DNA from: CAVOXO01 sp963700425
Lineage (GTDB): Bacteria; Actinomycetota; Acidimicrobiia; Acidimicrobiales; Microtrichaceae
NCBI GenBank assembly: GCA_963700425.1
Contig: CAVOXO010000002.1
Span: forward strand, 248,001-312,000
Reading direction: 5' to 3'
DNA length: 64,000 bases
Shown: positions 59,401-64,000 of the stretch, piece by piece
Layout: the number at the start of each line of letters is the position of its first letter
How positions within the stretch are numbered: position 1 is the stretch's first letter
The notes under the pieces: generated by a model
What the model saw: only the letters and a program-made list of their open reading frames with translations
The model's database searches: none
What the model was told of the DNA's origin: nothing
Made by a program: the position numbers and the translations under genes

Positions 59401-59958
59401 CTCGTAGAGGATCGAGTTCTCGGTGCCCTGGTGCGTCGACGGCCCCACGAGCACCTCGCCCGGCGCCGCCGAGGTCTGCAGGCGCGACGCGGTGTTCACC
59501 ACGTCGCCCATGGCGGTGTAGTCCCCTCCGGAGCGGAGCGCTCCCACGAGGACCTCGCCGGTGTTCACTCCGACTCTCATCCGGATTCCGATACGGACCT
59601 CGTCGGAGAACGCCATGAGCGTCTCCTGCATCCGGAGACCCGCCCGGACCGCCCTCTCGGCGTCGTCCTCGTGGGCGACCGGTGCCCCGAACAGAGCGAC
59701 GATGGCGTCCCCGACGATCTTGTCGACCCTCCCGCCGAAGGTGTGGACGTCGGCGACGAGCCGCTCGAAAGCGCTGTCGACGAGCTGTTTGACCTGTTCG
59801 GGGTCGAGGGACTCCGACAACGAGGTGAACCCGACGAGGTCGGCGAACAGGACCGTGGCGACCCGACGTTCGTCGCCGAAGGTCTGGAATGGCGCGCCGC
59901 ACGCGGAACAGAACCGGGCGCCCCGATCACCGTTCTCGCCGCAGTTCTGACACTTCAC
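56464..59958 (-). CDS. Adenylate/guanylate cyclase-AAA ATPase-TPR protein
   Basis: About 1164 residues, intact. N-terminal zinc ribbon KCQNCGENGDRGARFCSACG; class III cyclase domain VLFADLVGFTSLSESLD with GDAIVALFGAPVAHEDD and GVNTGEVLVGALRSGGDYTA; AAA_16-type ATPase with Walker A LGEAGVGKTRLANEV and a Walker B-like VVIRLADLHWASDA; then about 550 residues of TPR-like helices rich in Ala and Arg. It resembles the large cyclase-ATPase regulators common in actinobacteria, where the cyclase part may sense a signal while the ATPase/TPR part handles partners. Start GTG 59958 has TAGACT and seven bases upstream; the open frame continues further but has no homology. Confidence 0.9.
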   Translation of the reverse strand: MKCQNCGENGDRGARFCSACGAPFQTFGDERRVATVLFADLVGFTSLSESLDPEQVKQLVDSAFERLVADVHTFGGRVDKIVGDAIVALFGAPVAHEDDAERAVRAGLRMQETLMAFSDEVRIGIRMRVGVNTGEVLVGALRSGGDYTAMGDVVNTASRLQTSAAPGEVLVGPSTHQGTENSILYEPRGSVIVRGREQAIDVFAAIKATEAPGFRRRRLTAIVGRESELALAREALRLAVSNTRPTVMLILGEAGVGKTRLANEVVPLVGDLDPGVLELSGRCVPYGESNPWWPIADALRELIGISEDDSLDVARAKTSEQVARGDGAAHDPAAVTNGLLHVMGFDSPVRDLDPDKASAQAVASLLEIIERRDAHRPVVIRLADLHWASDAVFDFIDALLARVSRRSFIIVATARPSLLDRWSPPAVRGTAVLLHLDPLGDEASAHLLDSLISRPITAATRQVLVERAGGNPFFLEELATLYDAGSDLTPGSGVELPDTLRGLIAARIDLMSIDQQHVMEDAAVWGPSGPLYALDELSRATRGVPDVTEDVRALADLDILTLTGHDWAFRSDLVREVAYNRITKSERLARHAGIARYMASIKPGRFVDDRLVDVAARHFTEAARLAADIGAPDGDGDLGSEALGWLRESARRSEAASAWVHASRMYDAAIELVERQDDSPEKRRELLGLRLGRSHVLSERWDLAGARSDAEWTLAAAEGEDEIEIPALVRLGEIANRDGRLDEGRALLDQARQRAEAAGDNHALAESLRHTAMGDLFAGRLAEAESAVVESLGVYRDIGDRRGEAWALQNLAWIAFALGQIERAEARLLESEAAFVELSDVAGRSWALGLMAFVRFHQGRFDEARALGEHVLVEAERLGDQWGHGMVLIVLANVDLWEGRTRLASSLAQRAIEVLRTLDEPVGLEQALATAGRALAMSGDVDAGSELISEASRLRGGDAGPFEMSTTLLWSVLTQLGRADDIDAGELLRWDSQVVDDLGGAETTAVVALAHLQRGDVGAAAERLDRRVARLEVDGGGDDGAERPSFVAVRALVAAAAGDAGAVSAALAQVESSRPTYLDRLYALVAAALVGDRPARRIDQARVLVDSTEDVFAALLVDTVEAAISSDAPRGDWALVADRWNRAGGDVAGWARVIDAALAAKPAH

Positions 59959-59965
59959 CGCTTCG

Positions 59966-59971
59966 AGTCTA
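59966..59971 (-). promoter_or_regulatory. Leaderless -10 element (TAGACT)
   Basis: TAGACT seven bases before GTG 59958 on the minus strand; it fixes the start of the cyclase-ATPase. Confidence 0.4.
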
Positions 59972-60088
59972 CGGGGCACGGCCGACGTCGAGCCCGGGAG
60001 TTCACGCCCCCGACGAGCCCGTTCCCCGCACGGTCGCCACGACGGAGGCGTTTGAGTCACCCCCATCCGGACGTAGCATTCGAGACTT

Positions 60089-61390
60089 ATGACAACAGCC
60101 GTCAAGGACACCGGGTTCACGACCCGAGCGCCGAAGATGGGCTTCGTCGGAGGGTTCGACGGGTTCCGAGGAGTCGGAATCCTGCTGGTGATGGTGGAAC
60201 ACGCCAACATCGGCAAGTTCCGCTCGTTCGCCGGCATCCTCGACATGTTCTTCGTGATCAGCGGATTCCTCATCACGACGCTGCTCCTGCAGGAGCACGC
60301 CGAGAACGGTGGCATCTCGCTCCGCAAGTTCTATTCGCGACGAGCGATCCGACTGCTGCCCAGCCTGTGGCTGATGATCGCGGTCACGACGGCACTGACG
60401 GCCCTCTTCGCGCCCGAGGAACTGAAGGGCATCGCGATCGAGGGTGCGGCGTCGTTCTTCTACGTCTACCACCTCGTCTTCCCCGTCGGCCTCGACATCT
60501 TCCACGATCTGTCCAACGTCGACATCACGGTGGCCAACATCCAGATGTGGTCGCTGTCGGTCGAGGAGCAGTTCTATCTCGTCGTCGCCATCGCCGCGAT
60601 CGTGATGCTCCGCCGCAATCTGGTCAAACAGACCATGGCGCTGATGGTGGCGGTGATCGTCGTCGCCGGCTGGTCCCGATACAACTTCCATCCCGGCCCC
60701 CGACTGATCTGGCTGCAACGCCCCGACGGGCTCGCAGTGGGTGTGCTGCTGGCGCTCATCAATGCCCACCTCGACGACGCCTGGATGGCCAGGCACCGCC
60801 GGAGGATCATCCCGGTGGCCACCGTCGGTGTCCTGATCACGGTCGCGACCCTGTGGGCGTCGAGTATCGGGCTGCACAAGTTGGTGGCCGCGGTGACCCC
60901 CTACGACCTGCCACCGGACGGAATCCCCGAGATCGGATGGCGGAGCTTCTACTGGCCCGTCTACAACGTCGAGGCCGGGATACCCGAGAATCCCTGGCAG
61001 CCGCCGAGCACCGCGATCATGTGGTGGTGGCGATGGGGTTTCACGATCGTGCAGTTGTCGTTCGCCACCGCAACCCTGTGTTTCGCCCGCTACAAGGACT
61101 GGTGGGTCAGCAGCGCACTCTCGATCCACCCGCTGCGCTACGTCGGGCGGATGTCGTACACCCTCTATGTGTGGCACGGGTTCTTCTTCGTCGTGATCCA
61201 CGAGGCGATGAGGGGCCAGCCGCACCTCCAGGTGATGGTGACCCAGTTCGTCGTGGCCTTCGCCATCGGATTCGCCGTCTACTACGGCGTCGAACGCCGG
61301 GCGCTGCGCTTCAAGCTCCGTTTCGCGTCCGAGCGCGAGGTGGTGGACCTCACCACCGGCAAGGTCGTGGATGTGGAGGATCGTGACTGA
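60089..61390 (+). CDS. Acyltransferase 3 family membrane protein (OafA/YrhL-like)
   Basis: 433 residues, ten or more membrane helices. FVGGFDGFRGVGILLVMVEH carries the family's catalytic His region; then ILDMFFVISGFLITTLLLQE, SLRKFYSRRAIRLLPSLWLM, IQMWSLSVEEQFYLVVAIAA and MSYTLYVWHGFFFVVIHEAM. It would O-acylate a surface glycan or lipid, using acyl-CoA or a related donor. A TAGCAT box at 60074 gives a short leader before ATG 60089. It overlaps the next membrane protein gene by eight bases. Confidence 0.92.
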   Translation: MTTAVKDTGFTTRAPKMGFVGGFDGFRGVGILLVMVEHANIGKFRSFAGILDMFFVISGFLITTLLLQEHAENGGISLRKFYSRRAIRLLPSLWLMIAVTTALTALFAPEELKGIAIEGAASFFYVYHLVFPVGLDIFHDLSNVDITVANIQMWSLSVEEQFYLVVAIAAIVMLRRNLVKQTMALMVAVIVVAGWSRYNFHPGPRLIWLQRPDGLAVGVLLALINAHLDDAWMARHRRRIIPVATVGVLITVATLWASSIGLHKLVAAVTPYDLPPDGIPEIGWRSFYWPVYNVEAGIPENPWQPPSTAIMWWWRWGFTIVQLSFATATLCFARYKDWWVSSALSIHPLRYVGRMSYTLYVWHGFFFVVIHEAMRGQPHLQVMVTQFVVAFAIGFAVYYGVERRALRFKLRFASEREVVDLTTGKVVDVEDRD

Positions 61391-62936
61391 TCGCGGCCAT
61401 GAACGCCTCGACCGGGCGGCGTGGCCGCTCGCGGCGCTGTCCGGACTCGCGGTGGCGGTGTCCAACGCGTCGGGTCTGGCCATCTCCGACGACGGTGTCG
61501 CCTACCGAGCCGTGGCCGAGTCGGTCAACGAGCGGGGAGTTCTCGGCTACTTCCTCGAACCCCGGCTCACCACATGGCCTCCCGTGTGGCCCCGAGCCAT
61601 GGCGTTCATCGATCGGATCACCCCTCTCGACGCCAGGGGTGCCGCCATCGCACTGAACGTCATCAGCGCCGCCGTCGCGGTGCTGTTGTTCGCCATGGCC
61701 ATCCGGACGCTCATGTCGTCGGCAACCCGCCGTGTTGCGGCCATCACCGCCTTCGCCCTCGGATCGACACAGATCCTCTTCGGCCACATCCTCAACACCG
61801 ACTACGCGATGACCGTGATGTTCCTCGCGCTGTTCGTGGTTCTGGGCCGCTACCGAACGGCCCCCCGGATGCGCTGGGTTCTCATCGCCGCGCTGGTGGT
61901 GTGGGTCGGATTCGGTATCCGGTACGCGTCGCTCGCGGCGATACCCATCGTCGCGGTCTGGCTCGCCATCGTGCCGGGGTTCCCACTGCCCTCTCAGCTC
62001 GGACGGTCGGCGGTGTTCGTGGTCTCGGCATCGGCGTTCCCGGTGGGCGTCATGCTCCGGAACCACTCCGTCGACGGCACCTGGCTGGGGGTCCGGAGCG
62101 AGTCAGCCCGGGGTCTTCCGGGCAACACGTTCGACGCCGTGGCGTCGGTCGGGAACTTCCTGGCGCCGGGCGTGGCGATCGACCTGCGCACCGTGTGGGC
62201 GGCCGCTGCCCTGATCGCCGGTGCACTCGTGGCAACAGCGGGGTTGCGGTTGGTGATCAGGAGCGGGACGCTGTCGTCGGTTCACCGGGCCCGGGCGGCA
62301 CTGGCGTCTCCGCTCGGCTTCGCCCTGTTGTGGGCGGGAGGCTTCGGGGCGTATCTCATCATCGCCCGATCGACGACGGCTTTCGACCGCCTGAACTTCC
62401 GCCTCGTCCACCCGTTGTGGTGTCCTCTCGTGATCGTGGGACTCGTCGTGGCCGATCGGCTGTGCGATCCCCGGTTCGAGTCGGAGCAGCGGTGGAGGCT
62501 CCTCGGTTCGACGCTGCTGTGGGGTTGGGTCGTCGTGAGTACGACCCTGGGCGTCGTGATGACGGCGTGGTTCGCGACCGGGCCGGACCTGTTCCCCGGC
62601 AACTACGAGCGGGCCGCGTTCGACGAGGTCAGATCGAGCCCACTCGTCGACGATCTCGATCCCGAGTGCATCGTTCACTCGAATCTCCCCAGCGCCCTGT
62701 ATCCCGACATCGAGTCGGCGTGGACTCCGCGGACCCGACTACCCGAATCGACCGAACAACTCGACGAACTCGACGATCTGGCGGCGGACCCCTCGACGGA
62801 CTACTGCATCGTGTGGGTCGACCTCGAGCCCACCTTCGGCAACCTGGCCCCGCTGGAGGAGATCCGCGCGCTCGTGCCGCTCGAGACGGTCGGCGTCGAC
62901 GGCGCCGTCGCGGTCTACCGGGTCGCCCCGAGCTGA
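61383..62936 (+). CDS. Polytopic membrane protein with C-terminal extracytoplasmic domain
   Basis: About 517 residues with some ten hydrophobic helices (SGLAVAVSNASGLAIS, ALNVISAAVAVLLFAMAIRT, MTVMFLALFVVLGRY, ALLWAGGFGAYLIIARSTTA). A soluble tail of about 120 residues follows, with DLDPECIVHSNLPSALYPDI, TDYCIVWVDLEPTF and a terminal AVYRVAP. The layout of a GT-C type membrane core plus a small outer domain suggests a glycan-related transferase, but no motif settles it. GTG 61383 with GGAGG upstream was chosen; ATG 61371 is an in-frame alternative. It is convergent with a related gene. Confidence 0.65.
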   Translation: MTDRGHERLDRAAWPLAALSGLAVAVSNASGLAISDDGVAYRAVAESVNERGVLGYFLEPRLTTWPPVWPRAMAFIDRITPLDARGAAIALNVISAAVAVLLFAMAIRTLMSSATRRVAAITAFALGSTQILFGHILNTDYAMTVMFLALFVVLGRYRTAPRMRWVLIAALVVWVGFGIRYASLAAIPIVAVWLAIVPGFPLPSQLGRSAVFVVSASAFPVGVMLRNHSVDGTWLGVRSESARGLPGNTFDAVASVGNFLAPGVAIDLRTVWAAAALIAGALVATAGLRLVIRSGTLSSVHRARAALASPLGFALLWAGGFGAYLIIARSTTAFDRLNFRLVHPLWCPLVIVGLVVADRLCDPRFESEQRWRLLGSTLLWGWVVVSTTLGVVMTAWFATGPDLFPGNYERAAFDEVRSSPLVDDLDPECIVHSNLPSALYPDIESAWTPRTRLPESTEQLDELDDLAADPSTDYCIVWVDLEPTFGNLAPLEEIRALVPLETVGVDGAVAVYRVAPS

Positions 62937-62940
62937 CGCG

Positions 62941-64000
62941 TCAGCCGTCGGCCGACCCGAGGGGAACTGCCCGATAGACCCGGAGCTCACCGTCGGTGCC
63001 GATCTCGACGAGGTCGACCTCCGCGGCGATGTCCTCGAAGGTCCAGAAGGTGTCATCGTCGGTGTAGTCGACCCACGCCAGGCAGATCAGCTCGCCGTTC
63101 TCCACCCGTTCGACGAAGCGCGGCAACTCGTCGGTGGTCTCGATGCTCTGGTACTGGACCCGACGCGGGCTCATGTAGGCGCGGAATCCGCTGCGGTAGA
63201 GGTCGAAGGCGTTGTTGGAATAGGTCCGGCACTCGGCGGGGATCTCGTCGAGCACCGGGCTCTCGGCGACCTCCCTGGCGCGGTCGGCGTTGAAGCCGAA
63301 GTCACCGACGATCCCGTTGAGAGGGCCGATGAGGGCGACCATCAACGCCACCTGAACAGACGTCCACCCGACGACGGCGGCGATACCCGCCCAGCGCCCC
63401 CGCACCACGGCGACCGGCGAGGTGAAGGCCCGCCCATCGAGAAGTCCCTTCTCGATGACCGCCAGGCTCACGAGGCCGAAGGCGATGAGCGAGGGCGCCA
63501 TCAGCCTGATGTTGAGGTTGTCGAAGCCGTACCGTGACCGCGAGATGATGAGGATCGCCGTGAACGCCGCGCCGAGCCAGGTCAGCAGCCCGAGCGGCGA
63601 CGCGACGAACCCCGTGATCCGGCCGAGGACCGGTCCTCGACCCGATCGGAGACCGACCGCGACGGCGAGGGCGGCGATCACGGCCAGGATGACGACCACG
63701 ATCAGGGCCGTCGGCTTCTCGGGAGTGTCACGCACCACGAAGAGGTAGCTCGACACGCCGGTCAGGGCCTCGAGCGTGTTGCGTGCCACGCCGACCCCCG
63801 ACGCGTAGCGGGGCCCGAGTGTCGTGTCGGAGACCGCGACGTTCCGGGCCATCCAGGCCACCGGGACGATGGACGCAGCCACGGCGTAGCCCAGGGCGGG
63901 GAGCCACCTCCATCGGCGGGGGTCGAAGAACGAGCCGTCAGCCGGCCTCGGCGCCAACAACCAGGCTCCGAGGATCGGTACCAGATACAGCCCGGCGTAG
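62941..64000 (-). CDS. Polytopic membrane protein related to the convergent gene (partial, runs off the window)
   Basis: The last 350 or so residues are visible; the frame stays open to 64000. Membrane helices such as VVVILAVIAALAVAVGL, PLGLLTWLGAAFTAILIISR and RLMAPSLIAFGLVSLAVIEK precede a C-terminal domain with PAECRTYSNNAFDLYRSG, ICLAWVDYTDDDTFW and LRVYRAVPLG. These blocks match in order and spacing the tail of the gene ending at 62936, so the two are paralogues arranged tail to tail with four bases between. The function is unknown, presumably the same type of membrane enzyme. Confidence 0.7.
   Translation of the reverse strand, partial: YAGLYLVPILGAWLLAPRPADGSFFDPRRWRWLPALGYAVAASIVPVAWMARNVAVSDTTLGPRYASGVGVARNTLEALTGVSSYLFVVRDTPEKPTALIVVVILAVIAALAVAVGLRSGRGPVLGRITGFVASPLGLLTWLGAAFTAILIISRSRYGFDNLNIRLMAPSLIAFGLVSLAVIEKGLLDGRAFTSPVAVVRGRWAGIAAVVGWTSVQVALMVALIGPLNGIVGDFGFNADRAREVAESPVLDEIPAECRTYSNNAFDLYRSGFRAYMSPRRVQYQSIETTDELPRFVERVENGELICLAWVDYTDDDTFWTFEDIAAEVDLVEIGTDGELRVYRAVPLGSADG

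Noticed and set aside
57976..61386. 1136-codon plus-strand open frame
   Set aside because: It runs antisense through the cyclase-ATPase and then out of frame through the acyltransferase 3 gene; composition is Arg/Gly/Pro-rich with no conserved block.

Overview
The window is very GC-rich and reads like an actinobacterium, probably of the class Acidimicrobiia. The pointers are GC-ending codons, Thr-rich linkers in exported proteins, an Ald/Lrp-type pair, an F420-type luciferase-family oxidoreductase, an EgtB/EgtD pair, lipid and steroid-type acyl-CoA dehydrogenases with P450s, and frequent leaderless promoters. This placement is inferred from gene content and style; no rRNA or tRNA gene was seen.

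Layout. Positions 1-16.2 kb hold a lipid-catabolism neighbourhood: a partial P450, an MDR reductase, four acyl-CoA dehydrogenases, an amidohydrolase and an SDR. An SLC41/MgtE-like transporter, an ABC-F ATPase and the ald/Lrp pair are interspersed. Positions 16.3-22 kb hold an M50 protease, an ergothioneine operon (unknown gene-egtB-egtD), a hemolysin III-like protein and a NIPSNAP-like protein. Positions 22-26.5 kb are a biotin locus, bioB divergent from bioA-bioF-bioD, in which BioD carries a Cys-rich C-terminal extension resembling the actinobacterial biotin synthase auxiliary protein BsaP. Positions 26.5-37 kb hold crotonase, an LLM oxidoreductase, an FAD oxidoreductase joined to an ECF41-type sigma factor, NDH-2, a tiny Cys-rich gene under a CsoR-like palindrome, MpaB-TetR and TetR-ferredoxin-P450. 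Positions 37-54 kb hold topoisomerase A and B subunits on either side of a block of mainly surface-glycan genes: three GT2 enzymes, a flippase, a deacetylase, large membrane proteins and a secreted phosphoesterase with exact 645-bp tandem repeats. Positions 54-64 kb hold an esterase lipoprotein, a phasin-like protein, a peroxiredoxin, a giant cyclase-ATPase, an acyltransferase 3 protein and two related membrane proteins.

Data quality matters. Many genes are broken into two or more frames that together give complete conserved proteins, including the B subunit of a type II topoisomerase. The breaks cluster at about 0.3-21 kb, near 41.7 kb and at 52-55.6 kb, while about 21-41 kb, 42-52 kb and 55.7-64 kb are nearly clean. 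I read this as uncorrected indels in the assembly rather than real pseudogenes, and give such genes as single CDS spans with the breaks noted.

Regulation visible in the sequence includes a repeated TANNNT-N6/7-start signature of leaderless promoters at about nine genes, several palindromic operators next to lipid genes, a promoter with an operator between its -35 and -10 in front of the phasin-like gene, and two strong hairpin terminators.
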